This document shows, piece by piece, positions 8,735 through 17,879 of a DNA stretch of 24,939 nucleotides. The translations under genes and the position numbers were made by a program. The DNA lies in assembly GCA_022425565.1 (NCBI GenBank), contig JAKMFG010000263.1, positions 1 through 24,939 on the forward strand, written 5' to 3'. Position 1 is the first letter of the stretch, and each line of letters opens with the position of its first letter. A model generated the notes under the pieces. It ran no database searches. It was not told the origin of the DNA and saw only the letters and a list, made by a program, of their open reading frames with translations. Source of the stretch: Alphaproteobacteria bacterium. GTDB taxonomy: Bacteria; Pseudomonadota; Alphaproteobacteria; Puniceispirillales; Puniceispirillaceae.

Positions 8735-10104
8735 CCCAGGCTGGTCAGGATCTGGTCGAGAGACGCTTTCGCATCACCATAAAGCATCCGCGAGTTCTCT
8801 TTGAAGAACAGCGGGTTCTCGATTCCCGAATAGCCGCGACCCTGTCCACGCTTGGAAATGATCACCTGGCGGGCCTTCCAGACTTCCAGAACCGGCATAC
8901 CGGCAATCGGGCTACCCGGATCGTCCTGTGCGGCCGGGTTCACGATGTCGTTGGCACCAAGGATGATGACCATGTCGGCCTCGGGGAAGTCCGGATTGAT
9001 CTCGTCCATCTCGAGGACGATGTCATAGGGAACCTTTGCTTCGGCAAGAAGGACGTTCATATGGCCGGGAAGGCGGCCTGCCACCGGATGGATGGCAAAG
9101 CGCACGGACTTGCCCTGTGCCCGCAGACGGCGGGTGATCTCGGAGACCGCGCCCTGAGCCTGGGCCACTGCCATGCCGTATCCCGGCACAATGATGATGT
9201 CCTGCGCATCCTGCATGTCGGCGGCGACGCTTGCGACATCGGTTGCGACCATCTCGCCCTCGACCTCCTGCGCGCTGCTGACGGCTGTGCCCCAGCCGCC
9301 GAGGATTACCGACAGGAAGTTCCGGTTCATCGCGCGGCACATGATATAGGACAGAATCGCGCCTGACGCGCCAACGAGGGCGCCGGTGACGATCAGCAGG
9401 TCGTTGCCGAGCAGGAAGCCGGTGGCCGCAGCCGCCCAGCCCGAATAGGAATTCAGCATCGAGACGACGACCGGCATGTCGGCGCCGCCGATGGCCATCA
9501 CCAGATGCGCGCCGAAGATCAGCGCGATGGCGGTCATCAGATAGATGGTCCAGTCGGTAGGCTGGTTCAGATACATGCCGCCAAGCCAGACGCAGCCAAG
9601 CACCGCAATCAGGTTCAGGATGTTGCGCCCGGGCAGCGTCAGCGGCTTGCCGTCGAGCATGCCCGACAGCTTGCCGAAGGCGATGATCGATCCGGTGGTG
9701 GTCACCGCGCCGATAAAGACGCCAAGGAAGATCTCGACCTCATGGATGATCAGCTCGGCGCCTGCCAGACCCGCTGGCGGTGCAATATGCGAGTTGATGC
9801 CGATAAAGACGGCAGCGGCGCCAACGAACGTATGCAGCGCGGCGACAAGTTGCGGCATGCCGGTCATTTCGACCCGCCGCGCAACCACAAGGCCGATCAC
9901 CGAACCGACCGCGATCATCAGCATCAGTTCGAGCGTGATCTCGACCTGTGGTCCAAAAATGGTGGCACCGACCGCAAGGGCCATGCCGACGATCCCGTAC
10001 CAGACGGCGCGCTTGGCGCGTTCCTGATTGGACAACCCGCCTAGTGACAGGATGAACAGCACGCTGGCCGCGATATAGATGGCTGTGACGATATTAGCGC
10101 TCAT
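8731..10104 (-). CDS. pntB: NAD(P) transhydrogenase subunit beta
   Basis: 457 residues, matching the family. Inner-membrane subunit carrying the beta-domain proton channel helices and the NADP(H)-binding domain III. The N-terminal half is a run of hydrophobic segments beginning [20 protein letters not shown]; domain III contains the nucleotide-binding loop [14 protein letters not shown] and the [15 protein letters not shown] block. With PntA it reduces NADP+ by NADH, driven by the proton gradient. ATG 10102-10104 with AGGGAAAG upstream; 31 bases after pntA, so one transcript. The stop codon lies inside the end of the convergent kinase gene. Confidence 0.96.
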   Translation of the reverse strand: MSANIVTAIYIAASVLFILSLGGLSNQERAKRAVWYGIVGMALAVGATIFGPQVEITLELMLMIAVGSVIGLVVARRVEMTGMPQLVAALHTFVGAAAVFIGINSHIAPPAGLAGAELIIHEVEIFLGVFIGAVTTTGSIIAFGKLSGMLDGKPLTLPGRNILNLIAVLGCVWLGGMYLNQPTDWTIYLMTAIALIFGAHLVMAIGGADMPVVVSMLNSYSGWAAAATGFLLGNDLLIVTGALVGASGAILSYIMCRAMNRNFLSVILGGWGTAVSSAQEVEGEMVATDVASVAADMQDAQDIIIVPGYGMAVAQAQGAVSEITRRLRAQGKSVRFAIHPVAGRLPGHMNVLLAEAKVPYDIVLEMDEINPDFPEADMVIILGANDIVNPAAQDDPGSPIAGMPVLEVWKARQVIISKRGQGRGYSGIENPLFFKENSRMLYGDAKASLDQILTSLG

Positions 10105-10135
10105 CGTATTTCAACTTTCCCTGTTCAAATGCCCG

Positions 10136-11701
10136 TCAGCTTTTCTGGAACATCGCCAGCATGCGGCGTGTCACCATAAAGCCGCCGACGATGTTGATCG
10201 TGGCGATCAGCACCGAGATCCCGGCGAGGATCATGACTATCTGGTTGTCGGAACCGACCTGCAGCAAGGCGCCGAGGATGATGATTCCGGAAATTGCGTT
10301 GGTGACGGCCATCAGTGGTGTGTGCAACGCATGGCTGACATTCCAGATGACCTGAAAGCCGACGAAACAGGCCAGCGCGAAAACGATGAAATGCTGCATG
10401 AAACTGGCCGGGGCATAGGCGCCGACAAGCAGCATGAACAATCCGCCGCCGGCAAGCATGCCAAACTGGCGCTGTCCTGCCTTGCGGCGCTCTTCCATCT
10501 CGAGCGCCGCCTTTTCCTCGGGCGTCAACTCGACCGGCTTCGGCGGCGCATCCGCCTTGCCGATGGCCTGGACCTTCGGGGCTGGCGGCGGGAATGTGAC
10601 CTCGCCATTGTGCACCACGGTGGCACCGCGGATGACGTCGTCTTCCATGTTGATCGTGATCTGGCCGTCCTTCTCAGGTGTCAGGTCGTCCAGCATATGG
10701 CGAATGTTTGTGGCGTAGAGTGTCGAGCTCTGTGCTGCCATGCGGCTTGGGAAATCAGTGTAACCGACAACCTTCACACCATTGTCAGAGGTGATGATCT
10801 GGTCGGCGACGGTCAGGTCGCAGTTGCCGCCCTGTTCCGCAGCGAGGTCGACGACAACCGACCCCGGCTTCATCAGCGCGACCATTTCGGCTGGCCACAG
10901 TTTGGGTGCCGGCCGACCGGGGATCAGCGCCGTGGTAATGACAATGTCGATCTCCGGCGCCTGTTCGCGAAACAGCGCCATTTCCTTTTCGATGAATTCC
11001 GGCGAGGCGGGTTTCGCATAGCCGCCCTCTCCAGATCCGTCTTCCTCGAATTCCAGCATCAGGAACTCGGCGCCCATCGATTCGATCTGCTCGGCAACCT
11101 CGGGGCGAACATCAAAGGCGCGGACAATCGCGCCAAGCGATGTGGCGGTGCCGATAGCGGCAAGGCCGGCGACACCGGCGCCGATCACCAGAACCTTTGC
11201 CGGCGGCACTTTGCCGGCAGCGGTGATCTGGCCGGTAAAGAACCGGCCGAACTGGTTGCCGGACTCGATCACGGCGCGATAGCCGGCGATGTTCGCCATC
11301 GATGACAGCACGTCCATTTTCTGGGCGCGGCTGATGCGCGGCACCATATCCATGGCGATGGCGTTGCTGCCTGCGGATTTGAAGGTCTCGAGCAGGTCGG
11401 GGTTCTGCCCCGGCCAGAACATGCTGATCACAGTCTGGTCGGCACGAAGCTGTTTTTGCTCGCTCGCCAAAGCGCCGCGCACCTTGACGACGATGTCGGA
11501 CTGCTTCCACAGGGTGGCCGCGGTCTTCACCACGCTGGCGCCAGCCTCTTCATAGGCAGCGTCGTCAAACCCGGCGGCAGCGCCTGCCCCGGACTGGACA
11601 ACACATTCATAGCCGAGTTTCTGGATCTGGCCGACGCTGTCGGGCGTCATCGCGACGCGCTTTTCACCTTTAGCCGTCTCTAATGGGCATCCAACCTTCA
11701 T
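10136..11701 (-). CDS. pntA: NAD(P) transhydrogenase subunit alpha (single-chain PntA)
   Basis: 521 residues. The N-terminal NAD(H)-binding domain I starts [20 protein letters not shown] and contains the Rossmann loop [15 protein letters not shown] (170-184) and RAFDVRPEV; the C-terminal part holds hydrophobic membrane segments from about residue 415 ([18 protein letters not shown] onward) ending in [14 protein letters not shown]. This is the fused form as in E. coli; some alphaproteobacteria instead encode the soluble and membrane parts separately as PntAA and PntAB. ATG 11699-11701 is preceded by AAGGG. First gene of pntA-pntB. Confidence 0.96.
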   Translation of the reverse strand: MKVGCPLETAKGEKRVAMTPDSVGQIQKLGYECVVQSGAGAAAGFDDAAYEEAGASVVKTAATLWKQSDIVVKVRGALASEQKQLRADQTVISMFWPGQNPDLLETFKSAGSNAIAMDMVPRISRAQKMDVLSSMANIAGYRAVIESGNQFGRFFTGQITAAGKVPPAKVLVIGAGVAGLAAIGTATSLGAIVRAFDVRPEVAEQIESMGAEFLMLEFEEDGSGEGGYAKPASPEFIEKEMALFREQAPEIDIVITTALIPGRPAPKLWPAEMVALMKPGSVVVDLAAEQGGNCDLTVADQIITSDNGVKVVGYTDFPSRMAAQSSTLYATNIRHMLDDLTPEKDGQITINMEDDVIRGATVVHNGEVTFPPPAPKVQAIGKADAPPKPVELTPEEKAALEMEERRKAGQRQFGMLAGGGLFMLLVGAYAPASFMQHFIVFALACFVGFQVIWNVSHALHTPLMAVTNAISGIIILGALLQVGSDNQIVMILAGISVLIATINIVGGFMVTRRMLAMFQKS

Positions 11702-11826
11702 GTCCCAACCCTTGTGTTATTTTTCTGTTCAACGGACGCACTCGCCCTCATTACCTGTGCGCTACTGTGAACGCCCCGCCTCGGCTGCACAAGTCAGTGA
11801 GTCGGGAAGGGATTTTTGCGCGAACC

Positions 11827-11856
11827 GCTATAATTGAAATGGCAGCCGGATGTCAC
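11827..11856 (-). promoter_or_regulatory. Weak candidate promoter of pntAB
   Basis: GTGACA (11851-11856) and TATAGC (11827-11832) on the minus strand, 18 bases apart, lie about 130 bases before pntA in the 206-base gap to the exporter gene. Match to consensus is moderate. Nothing else is recognised in this gap. Confidence 0.25.
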
Positions 11857-11907
11857 ATGCGATTTTTGACAAACAACCTTTTGCGATTTTGAGCTGGGCG
11901 GATTCGG

Positions 11908-12528
11908 TCACTGCGTCAGCTTCATGGTCAGAATTTGCACGCCAGCAAATCCGAAAAGGGTTGCAAACACACCCTCGAACCAGCGTCTTGCCCGCGCATA
12001 GGCTCTGGCCATGGCTGCGTTGGAGAACAGGAAGGCATAGGAGAAGAAGACTGCCGCGTTGTTCAGTCCGATGATGATGACCACCAGCGCCAGCTCGCCG
12101 GCGCTGGTGCCGGCCGGCACGCCAATGGAGAACAGCGTGCCGAAAAACAGGATCGGCTTTGGATTTGTGATGTGCAGCGCAAGGCCGGCCATGAAATGGC
12201 CGTGTGGTGCGGGCATGTCAGTCATCCTGCCGGCGCCGGGAACCATGGCGGACCGCAGGGACCTGAATGCAAGCCAGATCAGATAGGCGCCGCCGCAATA
12301 GCGTACAGTCTCAAGCACCCAGACATGTGCCAGCAGGATTGCGCCGACACCGAATGCGGCAGTGGCCGACCATATGTAGGACCCAGCCATGATGCCGGCT
12401 GACAGTGACAGTCCGGCGTGCCGCCCATGGCGCATGGAGGTGCCGGCGATGCCAAGTGTTGCTGGACCGGGGCTGGCCGAGGCGATGATCCCGGCGCCGA
12501 GCATCAACGGCCAGTTGAGTTCATCCAT
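11908..12528 (-). CDS. LysE/RhtB family amino-acid exporter
   Basis: 206 residues, the usual length. About six hydrophobic segments; the N-terminal signature ASASPGPATLGIAGTSMRHG (16-35) is that of LysE/RhtB exporters, and LALHITNPKPILFFGTL (the NPK block) is also diagnostic. These inner-membrane proteins export amino acids or related small molecules; the substrate cannot be read from sequence. ATG 12526-12528 has AAGGA upstream. It stands between the rpsU terminator and pntA on the same strand, so it is probably its own unit. Confidence 0.9.
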   Translation of the reverse strand: MDELNWPLMLGAGIIASASPGPATLGIAGTSMRHGRHAGLSLSAGIMAGSYIWSATAAFGVGAILLAHVWVLETVRYCGGAYLIWLAFRSLRSAMVPGAGRMTDMPAPHGHFMAGLALHITNPKPILFFGTLFSIGVPAGTSAGELALVVIIIGLNNAAVFFSYAFLFSNAAMARAYARARRWFEGVFATLFGFAGVQILTMKLTQ

Positions 12529-12634
12529 GAGGCTTGTCCTTCGCCGGGCTCTGCAGGTGCGGTTTTGTCACCATAGGCTGGATTAAACTTTGCCATCATT
12601 TCAGGTGGTGGTCTTCCGGCGGACAGATTCCACA

Positions 12635-12671
12635 AACAACAAAAGCCGCCGTGGCATGCCAGGGCGGCTTT
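12635..12671 (-). terminator. Rho-independent terminator of rpsU
   Basis: Minus strand: AAAGCCGCC and GGCGGCTTT arms (12645-12650 with 12663-12668 as the core) around the palindrome TGGCATGCCA, followed by TTTTGTTGTTTG. It begins about 25 bases past the rpsU stop. The remaining bases up to the exporter start show no feature. Confidence 0.85.
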
Positions 12672-12696
12672 CAATCGCGTTTTGACGACTCAGGCT

Positions 12697-12900
12697 CTAG
12701 TAGCCTTCACGCTCCATCCGCTTGCGCATCAGTTTGCGCACACGGCGGGTTGATTCGGCAGCTTCGCGGGCGCGACGCTCGGACGGCTTTTCATAGGCCC
12801 GGCGATTCTTCATCTCGCGGAACACACCTTCGCGCTGCAGCTTCTTCTTCAGGACGCGGAGCGCCTGGTCAACATTGTTTTCACGTACAGTTACGTACAT
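12697..12900 (-). CDS. rpsU: 30S ribosomal protein bS21
   Basis: 67 residues, typical of bS21, a small basic protein of the 30S subunit involved in translation initiation. The conserved block begins [20 protein letters not shown] and continues [16 protein letters not shown] (28-43), ending in a lysine- and arginine-rich tail. ATG 12898-12900 with GAAAGGTG upstream. Divergent from the COQ9 gene; ends at a strong terminator, so monocistronic. Confidence 0.97.
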   Translation of the reverse strand: MYVTVRENNVDQALRVLKKKLQREGVFREMKNRRAYEKPSERRAREAAESTRRVRKLMRKRMEREGY

Positions 12901-13051
12901 GGTCCATCACACCTTTCGGTCTGGTTAGCTTTGCCTGCTGGTTGAAATCCCGGATTTCCGGTGGTTTCGATATTCGGCAGGGCGTTTGCGCCGGCGAGTT
13001 CGCCATTGCTCCCGCAACAGGGCTCAGGGGATATCATGGTGGGGGGTGTGT

Positions 13052-13057
13052 TGTAAA
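13052..13057 (-). promoter_or_regulatory. Possible -35 element of rpsU in the rpsU-COQ9 gap
   Basis: The divergent gap (12901-13245, 345 bases) holds TTTACA on the minus strand at 13052-13057, followed 16-18 bases on by a poor -10 (GATATC/TATCCC). It also holds a CCGGATTG doublet (13077-13095). No gene or RNA is recognised there. Confidence 0.2.
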
Positions 13058-13189
13058 GCCTGAAGCCGCAGATCAGCCGGATTGCCGCCGGATTGGCTTT
13101 TGATTGCCGCCTGCGCTGTTTCTGCGCAACAGGCGAAGGCACGGTGCCGTGGCTGCGTCAGTTTGCAACTGGAAAATCACTGTGAACGT

Positions 13190-13195
13190 TATATT
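13190..13195 (+). promoter_or_regulatory. Possible -10 element of the COQ9-family gene
   Basis: TATATT, five of six consensus bases, 50 bases before ATG 13246. No good -35 lies at 16-18 bases; TTGCAA is 21 bases upstream. Low-confidence call. Confidence 0.25.
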
Positions 13196-13245
13196 GTGAA
13201 GTTGTGGAGTAAGAACGAGCTTTTGGTCACTTGGCGGAGAGAACA

Positions 13246-13926
13246 ATGACCAGCAAAGACAGCCTTCATGGTGCCAGTTATAATGGAATAGACAGCGATG
13301 CGGCTTCGATTATCGAGGCGGCGCTCGTGCATGTGCCGTTCGACGGATGGGGCCAGGCCGCACTGGATGCCGGGGCGTCGGATGCCGGATACACGGCAGA
13401 TGATGTTGCGAGGCTTTTCCCTGCCGGTGCTCTGGACGCCATCGTCATGCATTCGGCCATGGCGGACGCGGCCATGGTGGCAGCATTCGAAACCATGCCC
13501 GACCGTCCCGACCGCATTCACCTGATGGTTCGACAGATGATTCTGATCCGTCTGGATCAGGCTGCGCAACACAAGGAAGCCGTCCGACGCGGCCTTTCGA
13601 TCCTTGCGGTGCCGAGCAATGCTCTGGCATCGGCGCGGGCGCTCTACGGCACGGTTGACGCCATCTGGCGCGCCGCCGGCCAGACCGACACGGATATCTC
13701 CTTTTATACAAAGCGGGCAACGCTTGCCGCCGTCTACAGCGCCACGCTTCTGGCCTGGATTGCTGACACAAGCGGCGACCCGGCTGTTGTCGAAGGGTTC
13801 CTCGACCGCCGTCTTCGTGATGTTGCGCAAATTCCCAAAGCCACCGGGCCGCTCCGCAGTGCGGTTAGCGCAGGTCAGCGCCTCGCCGAAGGCATGTTCC
13901 AGATGGTCGGCCGCGTGCGGCGCTGA
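13246..13926 (+). CDS. COQ9-family ubiquinone biosynthesis protein
   Basis: 226 residues from ATG 13246, chosen because GGAGAG lies four bases upstream; a TTG 15 bases earlier lacks a site. The N-terminal part looks like the TetR-like fold of COQ9 (FDGWGQAALDAGASDAGYT, then DDVARLFPAGALDAI), and the C-terminal part has the strongly conserved block TVDAIWRAAGQTDTDISFYT continuing KRATLAAVYSATLLAW. Eukaryotic COQ9 binds lipids and presents them to the ubiquinone hydroxylase COQ7; bacterial members are assumed to act similarly at the inner membrane. It is divergent from rpsU, with metA 129 bases downstream on the same strand. Confidence 0.88.
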   Translation: MTSKDSLHGASYNGIDSDAASIIEAALVHVPFDGWGQAALDAGASDAGYTADDVARLFPAGALDAIVMHSAMADAAMVAAFETMPDRPDRIHLMVRQMILIRLDQAAQHKEAVRRGLSILAVPSNALASARALYGTVDAIWRAAGQTDTDISFYTKRATLAAVYSATLLAWIADTSGDPAVVEGFLDRRLRDVAQIPKATGPLRSAVSAGQRLAEGMFQMVGRVRR

Positions 13927-14004
13927 TCTTTTTCCTGTGTATCTGGACTGCCTGGCCGAAACGCCGGTATGTCGATTCGCTGGTGTTTGGCTTGCCTACT
14001 GCGC

Positions 14005-14010
14005 TATAAG
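14005..14010 (+). promoter_or_regulatory. Possible -10 element upstream of metA
   Basis: TATAAG, five of six consensus bases, about 45 bases before the metA ATG, without a good -35. Immediately after it GGCGGG (14010-14015) and CCCGCC (14030-14035) can form a hairpin enclosing CCCGACGGG; because it overlaps the -10 by a base, it cannot lie wholly in a transcript starting here. No known SAM riboswitch class is recognised in this leader. Confidence 0.25.
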
Positions 14011-14055
14011 GCGGGTCCCGACGGGCACGCCCGCCATTCGACACACGAGACCAGC

Positions 14056-14973
14056 ATGCCCATAAAGGTGCCAGACAATCTGCCAGCACTCGAAGACCTG
14101 CTTGCCGAGCAGGTCGATGTGATGGCGCAAAAACAGGCGCTTCGTCAGGATATCAGGCCCTTGCGGCTGCTCTTGCTGAACCTGATGCCGAAAAAGCAGG
14201 AGACGGAAATCCAGTTTGCCCGCCTGTTCGGCAATTCGCCGCTGCAGATCGAACTGATCCTGATGACCACGGCAAGCTATACGCCGCGCCATACCGAACC
14301 TGCCTATCTGCGGCGTTTCTATCGGCGCCTTGAAGATGTGAAGGATGAATTCTTTGATGCGCTGATTGTGACTGGTGCTCCAATCGAAAGATTGCCTTTT
14401 GAAGAAGTCGCCTATTGGGAAGAACTGACCGAGATCATGGACTGGTCGCGGACACATTGCTTCCGCAGACTCGGCATCTGCTGGGGCGCGCAGGCGCTTC
14501 TCTATCATTTTCATGGCGTGCAGAAGCATGATTGCGGTGACAAGCTGTTTGGTGTGTTCCGGCATGAGTTGAAGCCTGTGGCAGGACGACTGATGCGCGG
14601 GTTTACCGATAACTTCCCGATGCCGGTTTCGCGTTACACCGAAAACAGGCGCAGTGAGCTCGAGGCGGTCGGCATCGAGGTTCTGGCCGAAAGCGCAGAC
14701 TGTGGTGTCGGGCTGGCACGCCAGCCGGACAGTGGTGACCTGTTCGTCCTCAATCATCTGGAATATGACGCCGAGACGCTTGGCGCCGAGTATCACCGTG
14801 ACCGCGAGCAGGGCGTGGCAACGGCGTTGCCGCACGGCTATTTCCCGAATGACGATCCGGATGTCGAGCCGGTAAATTTCTGGCGGCCCTATGCGTTCCT
14901 GATTGTCAGCAACTGGATCAACGATCTCTATCAGGCGACGCCGTTCGATCTGGAGACCCTGAGCCGAGACTGA
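14056..14973 (+). CDS. metA: Homoserine O-acyltransferase MetA, probably acetyl-CoA-specific
   Basis: 305 residues, close to the E. coli enzyme. It acylates homoserine, the first committed step of methionine synthesis. Cys142 in GICWGAQA is the nucleophile; His234 and Glu236 in LNHLEYD correspond to the E. coli catalytic His235 and Glu237. Residue 111 is Glu (GAPIERLPF), where E. coli has Gly; published work on this family links Glu111 with acetyl-CoA and Gly111 with succinyl-CoA, so an O-acetyltransferase is predicted. ATG 14056 begins the family-typical MPIKVPDNLPA; no strong ribosome binding site is seen. Convergent with purK, 28 bases away. Confidence 0.94.
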   Translation: MPIKVPDNLPALEDLLAEQVDVMAQKQALRQDIRPLRLLLLNLMPKKQETEIQFARLFGNSPLQIELILMTTASYTPRHTEPAYLRRFYRRLEDVKDEFFDALIVTGAPIERLPFEEVAYWEELTEIMDWSRTHCFRRLGICWGAQALLYHFHGVQKHDCGDKLFGVFRHELKPVAGRLMRGFTDNFPMPVSRYTENRRSELEAVGIEVLAESADCGVGLARQPDSGDLFVLNHLEYDAETLGAEYHRDREQGVATALPHGYFPNDDPDVEPVNFWRPYAFLIVSNWINDLYQATPFDLETLSRD

Positions 14974-15001
14974 GTGCTCTGCTGCTGGCCGGGCCGGGTG
15001 T

Positions 15002-16090
15002 TCAGTCGCCCAGACGGTGGCTGACATGCCCCATCTTGCGGTCTTCACGAGCGTCGGGCTTGCCATAGAGGTGGAGATGGTTGCCTGCATCGGCCAGCAG
15101 GCCCGGCACCTGATCCAGATGCTGGCCCAGTAGATTGTCCATCTGCCAGCGCCCATAGGGCGTGGTATCGCCGAAGCCGAGGCCCGTCAGAACCCGTACA
15201 AGCTGTGTGAACTGGCTTGTGGCACAGCCCTCGATCGTCCAGTGGAATGAATTGTGCGGCCGAGGTGCCATCTCGTTGAACAGCAGCCTGCCGTCGGCAG
15301 AGATGAAAAACTCGACAGCCAGCAGCCCGACGAGATCGACTGCCTGTGCAAGCGCCGCCGTGGCGCTCTGTGCCGCCTCTTCGATTGCTGGAATGACCGG
15401 AGCCGGGGCCACAGTGCGTGCAAGAATGCCGTTCTCGTGGCGATTCTGGCTAACCGGGAAATGCACCATGTTGCCCTGTGCATCACGGGCGAGAAGGGCG
15501 CTAATCTCGCCATCGAAGGCAATCATCTCCTCGAGGATAGCATCGTCGCTTCCGACAGCTTCAAGGGCGGCTGCAAGATCGTCATCCGGACTGATTCTCA
15601 CCTGGCCCTTGCCGTCGTAGCCGAGCCGGCAGGTCTTCAGGATGGCTGGGCCGCCAAGCGCCTTCACCGCCAGTGTCAAATCCTGCAGCGATCCGATCTG
15701 CCAGAAGCGCGGCGTCGGGATGCCGAGGCCGGCGGCAAGGGTCTTCTCTGCAATCCGGTGCTGTGCCGCCTGGAGCGCGGCCGCGCCCGGGCTGGCAAGG
15801 CAGCTTTCGCCGATGACCTGCATGGTGGCAGCCGGCACATTTTCGAATTCGCTGGTCACGGCATCGACGCTGGCTGCGAACCGGCGCAGACTTTCGACGT
15901 CGTCATAGGATGCGGTGGTTGTCGTGGTTGCCACCTCTCCGGCCGGGCTAGCCTGCGCATCAGGGGCATAGACATGCGTCCGGATGCCGAGCTGTGCGGC
16001 GGCAATGGCAATCATCCGGCCAAGCTGGCCGCCGCCAAGAATGCCGATGCAGGGTGTGCCCTGTCCGTGGCTGCTGACCGGGCTGGTCAT
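15002..16090 (-). CDS. purK: N5-carboxyaminoimidazole ribonucleotide synthase
   Basis: 362 residues, usual length. ATP-grasp enzyme of purine synthesis making N5-CAIR from AIR, bicarbonate and ATP. Motifs: [13 protein letters not shown] at the N-terminus, [13 protein letters not shown] (ATP-binding loop), and [20 protein letters not shown] near the C-terminus, which holds metal-binding residues. Its ATG 16088-16090 overlaps the purE stop (ATGA), implying coupled translation. Confidence 0.96.
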   Translation of the reverse strand: MTSPVSSHGQGTPCIGILGGGQLGRMIAIAAAQLGIRTHVYAPDAQASPAGEVATTTTTASYDDVESLRRFAASVDAVTSEFENVPAATMQVIGESCLASPGAAALQAAQHRIAEKTLAAGLGIPTPRFWQIGSLQDLTLAVKALGGPAILKTCRLGYDGKGQVRISPDDDLAAALEAVGSDDAILEEMIAFDGEISALLARDAQGNMVHFPVSQNRHENGILARTVAPAPVIPAIEEAAQSATAALAQAVDLVGLLAVEFFISADGRLLFNEMAPRPHNSFHWTIEGCATSQFTQLVRVLTGLGFGDTTPYGRWQMDNLLGQHLDQVPGLLADAGNHLHLYGKPDAREDRKMGHVSHRLGD

Positions 16091-16581
16091 GACGGGCGGT
16101 CGGCTACCGAATCGGTCTGTGCCTGACGCCAGCTGTGCAGCCTGCTCGCCAGCGCGGCATCTCCAAGCGCGAGGATCTGGGCCGCCATCAGGCCGGCATT
16201 ACGGGCACCCGGAATGCCGATGGCAAGCGTGCCGACCGGAACGCCAGCCGGCATCTGTACGATCGACAGCAGAGAATCCATGCCCTTCAGTGATTTGGAT
16301 TCGATGGGCACGCCAAGAACCGGAAGATCGGTATGAGCCGCCAGCATGCCCGGAAGGTGTGCTGCGCCGCCGGCACCGGCAATGATGACGGCGAATCCCT
16401 CATCCGCTGCGCTGCGCGCGAATGCTGCCAGCCTGTCGGGTGTGCGATGTGCCGAGATGATTTTCGCCTCATGCGGCACATCCAGCATTTCCAGCATCTG
16501 GGTGGCTTCTTGCATGGTGCTCCAGTCGGACTGGCTTCCCATACAGACGGCAACGGAGGGACGGGTGGTGGTGCTTGACAT
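16087..16581 (-). CDS. purE: N5-carboxyaminoimidazole ribonucleotide mutase
   Basis: 164 residues. Converts N5-CAIR to CAIR, the step after PurK. The class I PurE signature is clear: MGSQSDW (14-20) with the substrate-binding serine, and SAHRTPDR with His45 as the catalytic residue; [13 protein letters not shown] follows. ATG 16579-16581, GGAAAG upstream, 18 bases after the DUF465 gene. In an operon with purK and probably with the two upstream genes. Confidence 0.97.
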   Translation of the reverse strand: MSSTTTRPSVAVCMGSQSDWSTMQEATQMLEMLDVPHEAKIISAHRTPDRLAAFARSAADEGFAVIIAGAGGAAHLPGMLAAHTDLPVLGVPIESKSLKGMDSLLSIVQMPAGVPVGTLAIGIPGARNAGLMAAQILALGDAALASRLHSWRQAQTDSVADRPS

Positions 16582-16599
16582 GGGCTTTCCGTTCTCGTC

Positions 16600-16815
16600 T
16601 CAGGCGATGATGTCGGGAAGGATGCGGCTTCGCACAAGTGCCATCTCGTCCTTCAGGACAAGTTTGCGCTTCTTCAGCCGCTGGAGTTTCAACTGGTCGA
16701 ACGGCTTGTCCTCCGACAGCCGCTCAATCACTTCGTCAAGGTCGCGATGTTCACTCTCCAGCACGTAGAGACGCGCCTTCAGGATTTGCTGTTCCTCGAT
16801 GTCGGTGCTGTTCAC
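16600..16815 (-). CDS. DUF465 (YdcH-like) small protein
   Basis: 71 residues, mostly charged helix (IEEQQILKARLYVLESEH, later LQRLKKRKLVLKDEMALVRS), which fits the DUF465/YdcH family. Function unknown; a coiled-coil adaptor is a guess. The start is GTG 16813-16815 with GGGAAG upstream. It lies 18 bases before purE and 81 bases after the TrcR-like gene, so it is likely part of that transcript. Confidence 0.85.
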   Translation of the reverse strand: MNSTDIEEQQILKARLYVLESEHRDLDEVIERLSEDKPFDQLKLQRLKKRKLVLKDEMALVRSRILPDIIA

Positions 16816-16896
16816 CGGTTGTCTTCCCGTTCCGCAGGCCCCTCTGCGTCCGGCAGGGCATCGGCCGTTTCAGGCCGGGCCCGTTTTGCCGTCAGG

Positions 16897-17460
16897 TCAG
16901 GGCAGTTCGCTGATATCCGATACCTGTTCCTCGACATGCGGCGTGCCGCCGGCCTTTTCGATAGCGGCGTCCAGATCGGTCTGCTTGCACAGGCCGAGCA
17001 TCGCCGGATGTTTTGCCGAGATGTTGCTGATGTTCCAGTGTGTCCGCTCGCGGATTTTGGTGATCGTTTCCTTGGTTGTGCCAATCAGCTTGACGATCTG
17101 CGAGTCCTTGAGCTCGGAATGGTGCTTGACCAGCCAGGCAATGCCGTCGGGCTTGTCGCCGCGGCGTGCCACCGGCACATAGCGCGGTCCTTTGGTCCGG
17201 CGGTTGGGCGTCGGAAGGTCTGAGGATGCCAGTTCAAGGCGCCCTGACGGGTCAGCCTCGCATCGCGCGATTTCTTCCTGGGTCAGCTGGCCATTCTGCA
17301 CGGGGTCGTAACCCTGAATGCCGATGCCTGTTTCACCATCGGCAATTGACTGGACTTCCAGCGGGTGGAGGCTGCACAAATCCGCAATCTGGTCGAAGGA
17401 TAGTGCGGTGTTGTCGATCAGCCATACGGCCGTTGCCTTGGGCATGAGCAATTGTGTCAT
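16897..17460 (-). CDS. DUF1013 / TrcR-type transcriptional regulator
   Basis: 187 residues from ATG 17458-17460. Two ATG codons are adjacent; the second is preferred because AGG lies five bases before it and only two before the first. A much longer frame (to 17589) would cross the predicted promoter. The sequence begins TQLLMPKATAVWLIDNTALS and continues FDQIADLCSLHPLEVQSIADG, a helix-turn-helix-like region, with a second possible one at LKDSQIVKLIGTTKETITKI. This matches the alphaproteobacterial DUF1013 family, annotated as a cell-cycle transcriptional regulator (TrcR). Targets cannot be read here. Leads the probable TrcR-DUF465-purE-purK transcript. Confidence 0.87.
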   Translation of the reverse strand: MTQLLMPKATAVWLIDNTALSFDQIADLCSLHPLEVQSIADGETGIGIQGYDPVQNGQLTQEEIARCEADPSGRLELASSDLPTPNRRTKGPRYVPVARRGDKPDGIAWLVKHHSELKDSQIVKLIGTTKETITKIRERTHWNISNISAKHPAMLGLCKQTDLDAAIEKAGGTPHVEEQVSDISELP

Positions 17461-17532
17461 CATTACCTGCTTTCTGCTGCAAGCCCGGTCCTGCGGGCTG
17501 CGCAATCTCGCGTTAAATAGCGGGGATGCGTC

Positions 17533-17561
17533 TTTATAGCCATGAACCGCCTGTTTTGCAA
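17533..17561 (-). promoter_or_regulatory. Candidate promoter of the TrcR-like gene
   Basis: Minus strand TTGCAA (17556-17561) and TATAAA (17533-17538, five of six) with a 17-base spacer. Predicted transcript start near 17526 leaves a leader of about 66 bases. Confidence 0.5.
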
Positions 17562-17567
17562 AGACCT

Positions 17568-17596
17568 TTGCGGGACGGCGGGGAATCACCGATATT
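17568..17596 (+). promoter_or_regulatory. Weak candidate promoter of the DUF1192 gene
   Basis: Plus strand TTGCGG (17568-17573) and GATATT (17591-17596), 17 bases apart, 31 bases before ATG 17628. It is back to back with the TrcR promoter. Consensus match is modest. Confidence 0.25.
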
Positions 17597-17627
17597 GATC
17601 ATTAAACCGGCTGAATGGAGGCAGGAT

Positions 17628-17813
17628 ATGGAAGATGAACTCGAGAAGCTGAAGCCGACCGGCCCTGGTCCCGAGATGGCGCGCTGGAACGTCGAAGACC
17701 TCGAGGCCTATGTCGCCGCGATGAAAGCCGAGATTGCCAAGGTCGAGGCCATTATCGCCAGCAAGGGCTCGGTGAACGCGGCTGCCGAGGCGCTGTTTGG
17801 TGACAACGCCTGA
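17628..17813 (+). CDS. DUF1192 family small protein
   Basis: 61 residues, as expected for DUF1192. The start ATG 17628 has GGAGG six bases upstream (17617-17621), which rules out the longer open frame beginning near 17526. The sequence starts MEDELEKLKPTGPGPEM and contains the conserved LEAYVAAMKAEIAKVEAIIA helix, acidic and probably coiled coil; it ends AAAEALFGDNA. Function unknown. Divergent from the TrcR-like gene and convergent with ygfZ. Confidence 0.83.
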   Translation: MEDELEKLKPTGPGPEMARWNVEDLEAYVAAMKAEIAKVEAIIASKGSVNAAAEALFGDNA

Positions 17814-17823
17814 ACCTGCCATT

Positions 17824-17879
17824 CGATATCTGCCAGTCGATATCTGCCAGTCGATACCTGCCGGCTGATATCTGCCGGT
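17824..17879. repeat. 14-bp tandem repeat, four copies
   Basis: The unit CGATATCTGCCAGT occurs exactly at 17824-17837 and 17838-17851, then with changes at 17852-17865 (CGATACCTGCCGGC) and 17866-17879 (TGATATCTGCCGGT); a partial copy precedes it. It fills the 65-base convergent gap between the DUF1192 gene and ygfZ, and its last base is the first base of the ygfZ stop codon. No terminator is seen there. Confidence 0.85.

Noticed and set aside
10079..11305. 408-codon plus-strand open frame opposite pntA
   Set aside because: Antisense shadow without a domain; pntA is unambiguous.
12891..13142. 83-codon minus-strand open frame upstream of rpsU
   Set aside because: Overlaps the rpsU start, lacks a ribosome binding site and a family resemblance; probably leader or spacer.
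13927..14055. SAM-type riboswitch in the metA leader
   Set aside because: Only a simple GC-rich hairpin is visible, placed right at the candidate -10; no conserved core of a SAM riboswitch class was recognised.
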